Origin: Iodobacter fluviatilis
GTDB taxonomy: Bacteria > Pseudomonadota > Gammaproteobacteria > Burkholderiales > Chitinibacteraceae
Direction of reading: 5' to 3'
DNA: 64,000 nt
Assembly: GCF_900451195.1 (NCBI RefSeq)
Contig: NZ_UGHR01000003.1
Span: 124,001-188,000 of the forward strand
Below are positions 52,681-63,253 of this stretch, one piece after another (position 1 is the stretch's first letter; the number at the start of each line of letters is the position of its first letter). The translations under genes and the position numbers were made by a program. Under the pieces are notes generated by a model. That model saw nothing but the letters and a program-made list of their open reading frames with translations, was not told the DNA's origin and searched no databases.

Positions 52681-55600
52681 TTAAGACTTAATAAAGCTCC
52701 TGATCTGGCCTAACAACTCCTCTTCCTGATAAGGCTTTCCAAGGAAGGCATTCACGCCCAGCTCAAATGCGTAGTTCTTATGTTTATCAGCAGTTCGCGA
52801 AGTAATCATGATGATAGGAATCTGCCGCGTGCTTTCATTGGCCCGTACATTCCGGGTGAGCTCAAACCCATCCATGCGCGGCATTTCAATATCAACCAGC
52901 ATTACATCAGGAATGACATCAGAAAGCTGTTGCAAAGCATCCACACCATCTTTAGCGGTGAGGACCTGGAAGCCTTCACGCGCCAATAAACGGCCCGTGA
53001 TTTTGCGCACCGTCAGTGAATCATCCACCACCATCACCAGAGGTGTCGTTTTCAGCTCTTCAGGAACCAGTTGTACCGCCGCACTGCGTGTTTCACCGCG
53101 AGCCAGAAGGGTGAGAGGGTTCATAATCATCACCACATCACCATTCCCCAGCACGGTAGCACCGGTTACACCCGGAATACGGGCCAGCTGTGGTCCAATG
53201 GTTTTCACCACGACTTCCTGATTGCGCACCAGCTCATCCACATGCAGCGCCATACGCCCGGTACCACTGCGCAGCAACATAATGGTGTTGTAGCGCTTTT
53301 GCTCAGGCACCGAAACTGCATCGCCTAAAAGCCTTGGCAGGTATGCAAAAGGATAGCGGTGATCCATCCATTCCTGGAAACGGTTCTCGTAAATTCGCTC
53401 TAAAACACTGAGCTTAATTTCCTGAACCTGCTCGATCATTCCGGAGGGAATAGCAAATTGCTCTCCACCCGCTTTAACCAGTACAACCTGGGTCACGGCA
53501 AGGGTCAGAGGCAGATAAATGGTAAAGGTTGTACCCACACCAGCCTGGCTTGATACATCAATCCGCCCACCCAAATCACCCAGCTTATTCTTCACCACAT
53601 CCATGCCGATGCCACGGCCGGAAAGTGCAGTCAGCGAGCTGGCAGTACTGATGCCCGGCTCGAAAATCAGCCCGGTCACCATCTGATCACTGGCCTGCGG
53701 GCCAATTAAACCTTTTTCTACCCCTTTGGCCCGTAAGGACTCCAGATCAAGCCCTTTACCATCATCTTTTAGCACCAGAACCAGCTCATTGCCTTCCTGG
53801 CGAACTTCAACCTGTACTTCACCAAACTCTGACTTGCCCAGTGCAATTCGCTGCTCGGTGCTTTCCAGACCATGGTCGATCGCATTGCGCAACATATGCT
53901 CAAACGGCGACATCATCTGATCCAGTACGCCACGGTCTACTTCCACACGACCACCGCGCAGCTCCAGATTGACCTTTTTACCGACTTCCTTACCTGTCTG
54001 ACGGGTAAGGCGGTAAAGCCGGTCTGACAAGCTGCTGAACGGCACCATGCGCACACGCATCAGGCTTTGTTGCAACTCTTTGGTCATCCGCGCCTGCTGC
54101 ATTAATGCACCAGTTGAATCATCATGGTTTTTCAGCAAGTTTTGCTGAATCGTTGCAACGTCGTTAACGCTCTCGGCAATAAAACGGGTCACTTCCTGCA
54201 AACGTGTAAACCGATCGAACTCAAGCGGATCAAAGTTGGCCTCATGACCATCCTGAATCTTCGCCTGCATTTGTGATTCAGCCTGAATTTCGAGCTCTCT
54301 GAGCTGGCTGCGCAAACGATTCACGTTTTCTGTTAAATCAAGCAGAGAGGTTTTCATGGTGATCATTTCGGCTTCAATACGCGATCTGGCGATCGATACC
54401 TCACCGGCCTGATTAACCAGCTGATCCATCAGCTCGGATTTAACCCGAATCGTGGTCCCGCTTTCCACTTCAACAGCCACTGGAACAACGGCCTGCACAA
54501 CCGGAGCAGGCTGCTTCACACCTTTTAATTCATCGGCCAGAGATTGAATCAAGTCAAAATCGGCATCCAGCGCATCAAGAAGCGCAGCAGAATAGTGATT
54601 TCCTGCCGCCAGTAAACGGCTTTCCATCTGGTGAGCAACCTCACCCATACGCATGGCACCCGCCATCCGCGCACTGCCCTTGAAGGTGTGTAACAGCCGC
54701 TTCAGGGCGCCTGATTCTTTCTGCACTTCATCCGGCTGACGTAAACCACGCAGGGAGCTGCTGATTTGTTGCATCAGCTCATCCGCTTCTTCGATGAACA
54801 CAGGCAATAGCTGCTCATCAATATCGTCGGCCTGCAGGCTGTCCAGCTCGGACTTACGCTGCACATCGTGCTTATCCATAAGCTGTTCAAACGGAGTCAG
54901 CGACTCCATATCCAGCAAGCTGACCCCTTCTGCATCATCGTCCTGCTGATCCAGCAAGCTGCTCAGCGGAGACAGCGGCTCAGCTGCAGGTTCTGGCATA
55001 GCAAGGACAGAAGGCTCAGGCAGTTCGAGCGCTTCTGGCTGATAAGGCAGCACATCACTGAGGCCGGTATCCGCATCCTCATGCAGCGCTTCTGCAATAT
55101 CTGCCTCATGCTGATCATCGGATAAATGATCAAACGAGCTAAGCGCTTCAATGGATTCTTCGTCTTTAAAGATATCTGCAGCAGGCTCTACTGCAAATTC
55201 CTCAGTCAGTGCTTCGCTTGAAAGTTCATCATGGGACTCATGCAGGGCAAGCGGCTCATCAAGCTCAGACAACACTTCAGCAACAGCGGTTTTCGGCTCG
55301 TCATGCAGAACATCAGGCTCCGCAATATCCAGATCAAGCGTCGTTTCAAGCCCTGCCAAGTCTGCTGGCTCATCCAAGCTTAACTCAAGCTCGTGCTCTG
55401 CCTGCACAACCGGCGGCTCGATAAGCTCAAGCTCAACAAGCTGGGCTTCGGGTGTTTCATCCAGAGAAATTTCGTAGGTTTCGGCTTGCAGATTTTGTAA
55501 AGCAAGGATTTCTGCCTCTGCAAAGCCCGGCGCTTCAAGTGCAAAGATCGATTCCAGCATGCTGGCAATACGAGTAACCGCCTGATCAAGAGCAGGCTCC

Positions 55601-58074
55601 TGCCCGATCACCACTTCACCCAGCTGCTGCACGGCATGTTCAATGCTGTAGGCTAATTCGCCTAAGCTGCGGAAACCTGCTGTTGACGCAATACCGCCCA
55701 GAGTATGCGCAGCCAGTAAATAACTGGAAGGATGGCTGCTCTTGCCACCTTGCAGGGTAAGCAGATATTGAGCTGCTTCCTTGCAGAACAATGAAAATAA
55801 GGATGCCGATACGGTGACCGTACCGATCGTTACTTCATCACTTGCACTAGGCTCACCTTCCAGCGATACGCTGATGTTTTCGTCGGGTACGCTGGCTGCG
55901 GCATCCAGCTGTGCTCTCAGCCGCTCTGCTGAAGCAATTAAATCGCTGCCTTCTACCTGAGCAACACCCTCGCTGCTGAGCTGCTGCACCCAGCCAGAGA
56001 AAGCAGTATGGGCCTGAGCAAGCAGTTGCAATAACTCCAGTGAAGCCGTTTTTTCAATTTGCATTAACTTGCTTAAAAGCTGCTCCATCGCCCATGCAAC
56101 TTGGGCAAGATGGTTGAGTCCCACCATGCGCCCACTGCCTTTAAGGGTATGGAAGCTACGTCTTAATACGGTTAATGCGTCTCTGTCGTGCGGAGTTTGC
56201 TGGCAAACCAATACCTGCTCAGCAATGCTGGCCAGTACTTCTGTTGCTTCTTCCAGGAATACCTCGAGCAACTCAGCATCAACGGCTTCATCCGTTACAG
56301 GCAGAGGCCGGGATGGGTCAGCCATGACCTGCTGTACAGGCTCAGCATGGACAACAGCATCAAGCTGCGGCTCCACCTCGAGTATTTCTAACTCGTTTTC
56401 CTGTTCATCAGCCTGCTTTGCACCGGTCAGCTTATCGATCATGCTCAGCAAAGAGGCGGGCTCATCCCTGTTTTGTGCAATGCTATCGATATAAAAACCA
56501 AGGCAAGATAAGCCTTCAGCCAGTAACTCAAGCTCTTCCTGAGCGGGTAACAACAGCTCGCTTTGAGTGAATTGCTCAATTCTCTGCTGACAAGCTTGTA
56601 ACAGAGCCACGGCTTGCTGTTTCTCAAGCATCAGCAGCGCACCCATAATCTGGCGCAAACTCGGATCAATCTTGCCTAATTCGCTGCCGTTATCAGGCTG
56701 ACGGAACCACGCATCAAGGATATCTTCAACAGTTTGTAAATTACTGCGCATTTCATGCGCCAGCTGAGCTTGCAACAAACGCTCTTGTGCCTGCCGGGTA
56801 ATTTCATCCAGGTGAGGGACTTCATTTTTCAGGGAGGGGTTCAGCAGCCGCTGACACATGGCCTCAACCTGAACAGGAAAATCTTCTGCAATCAGGGGAT
56901 AAATGGTGAGGCAGTTATCGATCAAAAGCAGTGCGGTCGCAACTTCCAGCGCATTTGCATCGCTGGGGGCCTGCTGATTTAAGCGTTGTACCGATGCAGA
57001 AATCGCTGGCCATAACTGATCCAGCCCCGGAATCGCCAAGGGCTCGGCACGCTGGGCGAGCGGCTCAAAACCTGCAATAAATGCACTTAAGCGCTCAAAC
57101 TGGCCGGAGCAAACACGGCCCCAGCTTTCTTTACATGTATCCAGCTCGTCACGCAGAGTGCGAGCAAGTGAATGGCGAAACTCAGATGCAGGCGAAAGCA
57201 AATCGCTGTCTGCGCCTGGCAGAAGGCTTTCTAAAGCAAAAGACTTACGCAGCGCTAATGCCAGCGAGCTGCTGGTTTCCAGCATCAACAATGCGTACAG
57301 AATATCGCGGTATAAGCGCTCAGCAACCTTGCCGGAGCCATCGCTCAAACGGCGCAATTGCATATTTAAACGCAGTACCAGTTGTTTCAGATCGACATCT
57401 GGCTCAGTCTGCCCTTGCTGATGGCTCAAGCCGTCCAGTAAACCGGCAGCTGCCCACCAGAAGTGGCGGGAAATCGCCAAAGACTGAGTGGCCGCAATCT
57501 CGGCCAGATTTTTAGCCATCACACCAGCCGCCGCTTTGTCATGCGCGATCCAGCTCAGCAGTACGGCTTCAAAACGCAGACGACGCGCACGCACAAATGG
57601 CCCGATTTCATGAGCAGCCAATGTACGGGCAGGTAAACCTTTAGGCAGGGATAATTCGGCAAGCTGAGGGAAAAACAACTCCGAGCCGCTGTCTGAGGCC
57701 TGGCGCAAAGCCGCCATTTTTTTGAAGCTGGCCAGCAATCGAAGCGGCTGATTGGGCGCGCCTACAGCAATTTGCTCAAGATAGCGGCGGGCCTCAACAA
57801 TGGCCCGCTGAATAATAGCCAGCGTATCGGCGCTGATCTCATCTGCAGCCAGCGTTTGTTCAATTTCTTCACAGAAACGAGCAAGGCCGGTGAGCTCAAC
57901 CATTTGCACAGCGCCATAGGCCTGATGCAAAAAGGTTCGGGCATGTTTCAGCAATGCGCTGTCTTTGGTCTCGCCAAACTGAGCCAAAGCTTGCGACGCT
58001 TTTTGTAAAGTTTGCTCGATTTCGCTCTTAACCCAGACCAGAGAGCCCAGATCGAATTCGGTATGCGCGCTCAT
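52681..58074 (-). CDS. pilL: Type IV pilus chemosensory hybrid histidine kinase (PilL/ChpA)
   Basis: This 1797-residue CheA-like kinase controls type IV pilus extension and twitching. Visible parts: a degenerate N-terminal Hpt-like helix bundle; Hpt with His642 (HTLKGSGRMVG); a degenerate Hpt around His790 where the usual KG is GG (HTLGGIASTAG); a long acidic Glu/Asp/Pro/Leu-rich linker (about 860-1080); Hpt with His1129 (HTFKGSARMAG). Then come dimerisation, an HATPase domain (LRNAIDHGLE near 1395, GRGIGMDVVKNKLG near 1488), a CheW-like domain (about 1530-1660), and a C-terminal receiver with Asp1728 (MLVDIEMPRMDG). It has fewer Hpt domains than the 2472-residue P. aeruginosa ChpA. Last gene of pilG-H-I-J-L. 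Confidence 0.93.
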   Translation of the reverse strand: MSAHTEFDLGSLVWVKSEIEQTLQKASQALAQFGETKDSALLKHARTFLHQAYGAVQMVELTGLARFCEEIEQTLAADEISADTLAIIQRAIVEARRYLEQIAVGAPNQPLRLLASFKKMAALRQASDSGSELFFPQLAELSLPKGLPARTLAAHEIGPFVRARRLRFEAVLLSWIAHDKAAAGVMAKNLAEIAATQSLAISRHFWWAAAGLLDGLSHQQGQTEPDVDLKQLVLRLNMQLRRLSDGSGKVAERLYRDILYALLMLETSSSLALALRKSFALESLLPGADSDLLSPASEFRHSLARTLRDELDTCKESWGRVCSGQFERLSAFIAGFEPLAQRAEPLAIPGLDQLWPAISASVQRLNQQAPSDANALEVATALLLIDNCLTIYPLIAEDFPVQVEAMCQRLLNPSLKNEVPHLDEITRQAQERLLQAQLAHEMRSNLQTVEDILDAWFRQPDNGSELGKIDPSLRQIMGALLMLEKQQAVALLQACQQRIEQFTQSELLLPAQEELELLAEGLSCLGFYIDSIAQNRDEPASLLSMIDKLTGAKQADEQENELEILEVEPQLDAVVHAEPVQQVMADPSRPLPVTDEAVDAELLEVFLEEATEVLASIAEQVLVCQQTPHDRDALTVLRRSFHTLKGSGRMVGLNHLAQVAWAMEQLLSKLMQIEKTASLELLQLLAQAHTAFSGWVQQLSSEGVAQVEGSDLIASAERLRAQLDAAASVPDENISVSLEGEPSASDEVTIGTVTVSASLFSLFCKEAAQYLLTLQGGKSSHPSSYLLAAHTLGGIASTAGFRSLGELAYSIEHAVQQLGEVVIGQEPALDQAVTRIASMLESIFALEAPGFAEAEILALQNLQAETYEISLDETPEAQLVELELIEPPVVQAEHELELSLDEPADLAGLETTLDLDIAEPDVLHDEPKTAVAEVLSELDEPLALHESHDELSSEALTEEFAVEPAADIFKDEESIEALSSFDHLSDDQHEADIAEALHEDADTGLSDVLPYQPEALELPEPSVLAMPEPAAEPLSPLSSLLDQQDDDAEGVSLLDMESLTPFEQLMDKHDVQRKSELDSLQADDIDEQLLPVFIEEADELMQQISSSLRGLRQPDEVQKESGALKRLLHTFKGSARMAGAMRMGEVAHQMESRLLAAGNHYSAALLDALDADFDLIQSLADELKGVKQPAPVVQAVVPVAVEVESGTTIRVKSELMDQLVNQAGEVSIARSRIEAEMITMKTSLLDLTENVNRLRSQLRELEIQAESQMQAKIQDGHEANFDPLEFDRFTRLQEVTRFIAESVNDVATIQQNLLKNHDDSTGALMQQARMTKELQQSLMRVRMVPFSSLSDRLYRLTRQTGKEVGKKVNLELRGGRVEVDRGVLDQMMSPFEHMLRNAIDHGLESTEQRIALGKSEFGEVQVEVRQEGNELVLVLKDDGKGLDLESLRAKGVEKGLIGPQASDQMVTGLIFEPGISTASSLTALSGRGIGMDVVKNKLGDLGGRIDVSSQAGVGTTFTIYLPLTLAVTQVVLVKAGGEQFAIPSGMIEQVQEIKLSVLERIYENRFQEWMDHRYPFAYLPRLLGDAVSVPEQKRYNTIMLLRSGTGRMALHVDELVRNQEVVVKTIGPQLARIPGVTGATVLGNGDVVMIMNPLTLLARGETRSAAVQLVPEELKTTPLVMVVDDSLTVRKITGRLLAREGFQVLTAKDGVDALQQLSDVIPDVMLVDIEMPRMDGFELTRNVRANESTRQIPIIMITSRTADKHKNYAFELGVNAFLGKPYQEEELLGQIRSFIKS

Positions 58075-58182
58075 TTAAAGCCTATTTTCAAGTAACACTT
58101 CAACGTAATTCAAAGGTATGCAGGAATGATCAGGGCTTTCCCCTGCACCATCCCGCAATACCATGACCTAAAACCATTCCGA

Positions 58183-60360
58183 TTAAAGCTTAAAGCCTGA
58201 AGCGGAGTCTTTCAGCTCTTGCGCCAGAGAGGTCAGCTGCCCCACCGCGATCGCAGATTGTTTTGTACCTGCAGTCGTTTGCTCAGTAATGGCCAAAATA
58301 TCACGCATGGATAAGTTAACCTTACTTGCCAGCTGGGTCTGATCTTCCGTTTCATGCGCAATCGATTCAATCAAACGCGCCAGATCACGGGAAACCTGAC
58401 CAATCTCGGTCAGAGCCTGACCCGCCGCATCAGATAGCTTCGCCCCTTCAACCACACCCTGAGTGGAAACCTCCATCGCCGCTACCGCATCATGGGTATC
58501 GGTCTGAATCGTTTTCACAATCGCACTAATCTGCTTGGTCGCCTCGCCTGAACGTTCCGCCAGACGCTGCACTTCTTCAGCAACAATCGAGAACCCACGG
58601 CCCGCATCACCCGCAGCAGCAGCCTGAATCGCCGCATTCAAAGCCAAGACGTTGGTCTGTTCGGTAATGTCTGAAATCAATTCAACGATTTCACTAATTT
58701 CTTGTGAGCTTTCACCCAGACGTTTAATCCGTTTCGCTGTTTCCTGAATCTGCTCGCGAATATCGCCCATACCCTTAATCTGATTCTGTACCGCCTCAGC
58801 GCCCTTTTCAGCAGCCATCAGGGATGACTGCGCCACGTTCGCTGATTCGGCGGCATTGCTCGATACACCACGAATCGATGTCACCATCTGCTCAACCGTT
58901 TGGTTGGTGCCTTCAATCTCAACAGACTGACGCTCCGCAGCGGCCAGCAATTCATCAGAAATACCCTGAGCTTCCTGCGTGGCCGAAGTAACCTGCCCTG
59001 TTGCACGGTTAATCTTGGTAATCAGGGAACGCAACTCTTCAATCGTGTAGTTAATCGAGTCCGCAATCGCCCCGGTCAGATCCTCTGTAACCGATGCACG
59101 AACGGTCAGATCCCCGTCCGCTAAGTCAGCCATTTCATTCAGCAGGCGCAAAATCGCCTCCTGGTTCTTTTTATTCTCGGCTTCCAGTACCAAACGACGG
59201 CGTACCGATTCCTGGTTAAACACTGAAACCAATTGGTACAGAGCAAACAATGCAACAACAACGAAAATAAACTCTAAGAAACCAGTAACAAAGCTGCCTG
59301 TTTTGTTTTCATAGGCATCAGCAAGATCGCCGGTGTCTTTTAGTAGTTTTTCTGAATCAGTAACAATGCTTTGGCTGGCCAGTCGCGAACTAACCAAGGG
59401 CTGCATGTTTTTAGAGAAGGAGGTAATAACCACTTCAAAATCGCGGAAGCGTTTATCAATTTCTTTTAATTTTTCAATCAGAGCCGGATTGCTGACCGCG
59501 CGAATTTGTAAATCCGGGTTTTGGCCATCCAAAAACGCAGTAATGATTTCATCAAATAAAACAGAGTCTTTACCCAATAAAGAAACCACTTCAGGGTTGA
59601 TCAGATCATCACCAAAAACCGTATTAGAGTTTTTGGCCATACGCTGAGACAGCATGGATAAGTGCTGAGCGTATTCCAGATCGCGTGCTGAGCCGCCATT
59701 TGCACCCAGCATTTTGGCAAATTCCTGAGTGTTTTCCAGCAAAATCGCATCATTTCGGTTAATCGTTAAAACAGACTGACCAATTGTAACCAGCGCTTTT
59801 TCCTGCTTGAGAATCGTATCAACAGTAGGGCGCGCCGCATTGCTGCTAAAAGACTTTTTCCAGATGGCATTAACCGAATTAATCAGCTGAGTCGGGTTAT
59901 GCGCCAATAAGCTGGCCAACAATCCACCACCCGACAACTGCTTTAAGTTATCGTCAAAGCGGATGTATGCATCTTTTAAAATGGGGAATGCTTCTGCCTT
60001 ACCCTGTACGGCCTGAGTGGATGCCCGGGCAATACGCTGCGAAAGCATCTGCATTTCAGTAGAAACCGCACGACGCTCCGCGTTATAAGACGAAGCTTGG
60101 AAAGCCAAAAACGCCGTGATAATAAACAATCCGGCAGACAGCAACATCACCGCCAGTAAAATAGCCATTTGCTGACGAATAGGCAGCAGGCCAATCAGTG
60201 GCAGTGGTTTTTTTAACTGTGATTCATCGGCTTCTGGCAGGCTCAGCTTGCCCATAATCCATGTTGTTTTAATCGGCTCATAAGTCGTATTCGCCGAAAC
60301 AGGGGCTGCCTGTTTTCTTCCGGAAAAAAGGCGCTTAACGCCATCCAGATTCAGTGCCAT
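58183..60360 (-). CDS. pilJ: Type IV pilus methyl-accepting chemotaxis protein
   Basis: PilJ is the receptor of the pilus chemosensory system. The 725-residue protein has helix 1 at about 63-90 ([20 protein letters not shown]), a periplasmic PilJ domain with repeated SQRIA/SQRMA motifs, helix 2 at about 350-375, a HAMP-like region, and a cytoplasmic signalling domain. The hairpin tip reads [20 protein letters not shown], followed by [18 protein letters not shown]. It has QAAAAGDAG where classical receptors have EAARAGE. It lies between pilI and pilL. Confidence 0.95.
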   Translation of the reverse strand: MALNLDGVKRLFSGRKQAAPVSANTTYEPIKTTWIMGKLSLPEADESQLKKPLPLIGLLPIRQQMAILLAVMLLSAGLFIITAFLAFQASSYNAERRAVSTEMQMLSQRIARASTQAVQGKAEAFPILKDAYIRFDDNLKQLSGGGLLASLLAHNPTQLINSVNAIWKKSFSSNAARPTVDTILKQEKALVTIGQSVLTINRNDAILLENTQEFAKMLGANGGSARDLEYAQHLSMLSQRMAKNSNTVFGDDLINPEVVSLLGKDSVLFDEIITAFLDGQNPDLQIRAVSNPALIEKLKEIDKRFRDFEVVITSFSKNMQPLVSSRLASQSIVTDSEKLLKDTGDLADAYENKTGSFVTGFLEFIFVVVALFALYQLVSVFNQESVRRRLVLEAENKKNQEAILRLLNEMADLADGDLTVRASVTEDLTGAIADSINYTIEELRSLITKINRATGQVTSATQEAQGISDELLAAAERQSVEIEGTNQTVEQMVTSIRGVSSNAAESANVAQSSLMAAEKGAEAVQNQIKGMGDIREQIQETAKRIKRLGESSQEISEIVELISDITEQTNVLALNAAIQAAAAGDAGRGFSIVAEEVQRLAERSGEATKQISAIVKTIQTDTHDAVAAMEVSTQGVVEGAKLSDAAGQALTEIGQVSRDLARLIESIAHETEDQTQLASKVNLSMRDILAITEQTTAGTKQSAIAVGQLTSLAQELKDSASGFKL

Positions 60361-60551
60361 TGTGTATTACTCCCGATCCTGTATCTATTTTTTATGGCTG
60401 CTGCTCATCAGCAGACCATTAAAACAACTACACCCTCACCACAACGCCCGGGCAAACCAACAAAAGACTCAATCAAACCGCTTAAAATGAGATTTCTGCC
60501 TGATCCTGCCAAACGCTTTTATGCGGGGATGCTACGTTTTTCAACGGCCAG

Positions 60552-61067
60552 CTATATTTGACCTGTTTGTAAAAAAGCAGGCTGTGCAACTAAAGCCTGA
60601 ATATCTAAACATCGCCACGAAACACCTGCCGCATCGCGATAAGCATCCCCTGTCCAAGCAGATGAACGCGTGAGCAAATAATCAGGCGTTAAATCGGCCA
60701 AATGCTTTAAACCAAGCATACGATCAACTAAAACAGCGCAATGCAATATATGCCGGGAATGTATTAACAATAATCGTGCAGCAGGCGTGGACGATAAACT
60801 ACCCGCCCCCATAAATGCCGCCAAATCACTGACACTCACCAGATTTCCACGCAAATTGGCGACACCCTTGAACCAAGGCTGCACCAGAGGAACAGTCGCA
60901 ATTGCAGGTAAAGGCATTACTTCAGCGACATCGGATAAATCGACCAGCCAATTTTCACCACCGATCCTTACGCCCAAACGAGCATCCACTTGAGCTGTAG
61001 AGGTAACGCTTTTTAATCGCGCCATTACCCCTTCTTGATAGTCACGCAGGCTAATCCGTTTGGCCAT
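60552..61067 (-). CDS. pilI: CheW-like coupling protein PilI
   Basis: This 171-residue protein has one CheW domain (about 28-165): RLGVRIGGENWLVDLSDVAEV, WFKGVANLRGNLVSVSDLAAF, and a C-terminal WRCLDIQALVA. It links the PilJ receptor to the PilL kinase. The start MAKRISLRDYQ at 61067 is typical of PilI. Order and strand match the pil-chp operon of pseudomonads. Confidence 0.92.
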   Translation of the reverse strand: MAKRISLRDYQEGVMARLKSVTSTAQVDARLGVRIGGENWLVDLSDVAEVMPLPAIATVPLVQPWFKGVANLRGNLVSVSDLAAFMGAGSLSSTPAARLLLIHSRHILHCAVLVDRMLGLKHLADLTPDYLLTRSSAWTGDAYRDAAGVSWRCLDIQALVAQPAFLQTGQI

Positions 61068-61285
61068 GGTTTTTCCGCTGAAAGAAGCTTCAATTTATTT
61101 ACACACAAAATCGCTGGCGCATCAGGCTAAAACCCAAACTTTATATGACAATGACCTAGCGCCATTGCATATAAAAATATCGGTTTTTACGAGTGAAATT
61201 CCATTCGCACCTTACATGCTTTTCGCGGGCATATTGATTTTTTAAAATCAGCCCGCGATCTTAATTTATGCACAACACACTATTT

Positions 61286-61648
61286 TTACAAAGCCGCAAT
61301 TTTGGAAAGTAATTCCTGCGGGTCAATAGGCTTTACTACGTATTCCACAGCACCTTGGCGACGTCCCCAAACCATATCTGTTTCTTGGTTCTTAGAAGTG
61401 CACATAATAATTGGAATATGCTTAGTCAACTCATCACGGCTAATTGTGCGTGTGGCTTGAAAGCCATTCATGCCGGGCATGACAACATCCATCAAAATCA
61501 AATCGGGCATCAATTCTTTCACTTTTGCCACGGCTTCTTCGCCCGATTCAGCAGTCATGACCTGAAAACTATTTTTAGTGAGCAACTCACCCAAAAAATG
61601 GCGTTCAGTTGGTGAATCATCGACGATCAATATTTTTTTAATACTCAT
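61286..61648 (-). CDS. pilH: Twitching motility response regulator PilH
   Basis: This is a single receiver domain of 120 residues (P. aeruginosa PilH 121). Asp10 and Asp11 form the acidic pocket, Asp54 in ILMDVVMPGMNG is the phosphorylation site, and Lys in VVKPIDP completes it. The ATG at 61648 has AGGATAG just upstream; 7 earlier codons are open. PilH has GMNG and the TERHFLGELL helix typical of this subgroup. It lies 17 bp after pilG. Confidence 0.93.
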   Translation of the reverse strand: MSIKKILIVDDSPTERHFLGELLTKNSFQVMTAESGEEAVAKVKELMPDLILMDVVMPGMNGFQATRTISRDELTKHIPIIMCTSKNQETDMVWGRRQGAVEYVVKPIDPQELLSKIAAL

Positions 61649-61665
61649 TGCTATCCTACCCATAG

Positions 61666-62049
61666 TCAAACGCTGCGAATATGTGCAGCAACAGCCAACA
61701 ACAGGCTGTCTTTAGTAAAAGGCTTAGTTAAATACTCATCAGACCCTACCATTCGTCCTCTGGCACGATCAAACAAACCATCTTTAGAAGACAACATAAT
61801 AACGGGGGTTGTTTTATAACGTGGATTCTTTTTAATCAGCGAGCAAGTTTGGTAACCATCCAGCCTTGGCATCATCACATCAACAAAGATCACGTCAGGC
61901 AAACGATCACTGATTTTAGCTAAAGCATCAAAACCATCTTCTGCAAGAATGACTTCGCACCCCGCTTGCCCCAAAAAAATCTCCGCACTTCTACGAATGG
62001 TATTACTGTCATCAATCACCATAACTTTTACTCCGGCGAGCGTTGACAT
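61666..62049 (-). CDS. pilG: Twitching motility response regulator PilG
   Basis: This is a single receiver domain of 127 residues. The acidic pair is in VIDDSNTIRRSAE, Asp57 in IFVDVMMPRLDGYQTC is the phosphorylation site, and Lys in YLTKPFTKDSLL completes the site. The ATG at 62049 has GGGG 8 nt upstream. It is the first gene of pilG-pilH-pilI-pilJ-pilL. No pilK (CheR-like) or chpB (CheB-like) gene accompanies the operon inside this window. Confidence 0.94.
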   Translation of the reverse strand: MSTLAGVKVMVIDDSNTIRRSAEIFLGQAGCEVILAEDGFDALAKISDRLPDVIFVDVMMPRLDGYQTCSLIKKNPRYKTTPVIMLSSKDGLFDRARGRMVGSDEYLTKPFTKDSLLLAVAAHIRSV

Positions 62050-62210
62050 TACATTTCCCCTTTTCAAAAGCCAGTATGTTTTCAGTATGGTTTTATCAGG
62101 AGCTGGCAGAAATCATCATGATATGGCGCAGTATATGCGCTCAATTTTATCTGCAAGCGTTCTTAATCATAAAATAATAAGTTAATACTAAGTCAAGATG
62201 CAGAGATACA

Positions 62211-62322
62211 TAAAAAAAGAAACCCCGGTCTGAGCAGGCATCGACCGGGGCCATACAGGCTTTGGCACGTTGCCAAAGCACCCGCTCAGGGAGGAAAAAG
62301 CGGGAGGTGCAGGGGCGCACCT
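62211..62322 (-). ncRNA. Candidate ~112-nt small RNA between engB and pilG
   Basis: Reading leftward, a promoter (TTGCAG at 62356-62351, 16-nt spacer, TATCTT at 62334-62329) is followed at the expected start (about 62322) by four consecutive hairpins: GGTGC/GCACC, CCCGCT/AGCGGG with an unpaired TTTTTCCTCCCTG, GCTTTGGCA/TGCCAAAGC with a 3-nt loop (62259-62279), and a terminator CCCCGGTC/GACCGGGG followed by TTTCTTTTTTT. The compact, fully structured design with CU-rich single strands resembles an Hfq-type trans-acting sRNA. It could instead be a structured 3' end of the engB transcript. I do not recognise a named family. Confidence 0.6.
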
Positions 62323-62362
62323 AGAATCAAGATAGAACTATGTCATAAAACTGCAAGCCCCT

Positions 62363-63016
62363 TTACTCCCCGTCTATCGGCTCTGAATGCTCCGAACTGG
62401 CCTCTGCCTGCGACGCTTGGTAATTCATGGCATCAAACCAGCCACCAACTACCTTTTCTGCAATATCTGTTCCTAACTTTTTAGAGCTGGAGAACAGCTG
62501 AACGGTAATCATCGATTCGTCAGCAAACTCAGCCTCTACCTTACGCAAAATCGCAGTTTGTTCCTGACGATTTAACTTATCGCATTTAGTCAGAATACAA
62601 TGGATAGGTTTGCCTGTAGGACGGAACCAATCCAGCATCTGACGATCAAGCTCGGTCAGTGGACGACGTGAATCCATAATCAGCACTAAGCCAATCAGAT
62701 TGCTCCGGCGCACCAAATACTGGCTTAATAATCTTTCCCAGTGTTGCCTAACTGACACAGGTACTTCAGCATAACCGTAACCTGGTAAATCGACTAGTCG
62801 GTTATTAGCATTACCAAATTGAAAATAATTGATGTGTTGAGTACGGCCCGGTGTTTTAGAAACAAAGGCAAGCCGCGTATGATTGGCCAGTGTATTAATA
62901 GCACTGGACTTGCCGGCATTAGAGCGTCCGGCGAATGCAACTTCCATACCGTCAGCCGGAAGAGCCTTCAGGTCGTTAACGGTTGTCAGGAATTGCAAGC
63001 CTTGGAAAAGCGACAT
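62363..63016 (-). CDS. engB: Ribosome biogenesis GTPase YsxC/EngB
   Basis: EngB is an essential GTPase of large-subunit assembly. The 217-residue protein has G1 GRSNAGKSS, the G2 threonine region in [12 protein letters not shown]3 [11 protein letters not shown]4 TKCD and G5 FSSSK. The start at 63016 ([10 protein letters not shown]) is usual for the family, although no strong Shine-Dalgarno precedes it. It diverges from the cytochrome c4 gene, an arrangement common in betaproteobacteria. Confidence 0.96.
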   Translation of the reverse strand: MSLFQGLQFLTTVNDLKALPADGMEVAFAGRSNAGKSSAINTLANHTRLAFVSKTPGRTQHINYFQFGNANNRLVDLPGYGYAEVPVSVRQHWERLLSQYLVRRSNLIGLVLIMDSRRPLTELDRQMLDWFRPTGKPIHCILTKCDKLNRQEQTAILRKVEAEFADESMITVQLFSSSKKLGTDIAEKVVGGWFDAMNYQASQAEASSEHSEPIDGE

Positions 63017-63253
63017 TGGGTAACCACTGTGGTTTGTGAACGGGTCTTGTTATAGAATACCAGCAATTGAATAATCTTCGGCCGGTTCAACTTATTGCAA
63101 AATTACTGCGATGCTCGCACCAGGCGCTAAAAACAACAAAAATCCTCATTTACTTTAGTAAATTCCAGTTTTTTTGTCCCGCCTGCCAGAGGCCTGCCCC
63201 GTTTAATTTTTCAACAAGCTGACATACCCGGCTACTTGCACTTTTGAGGACAA

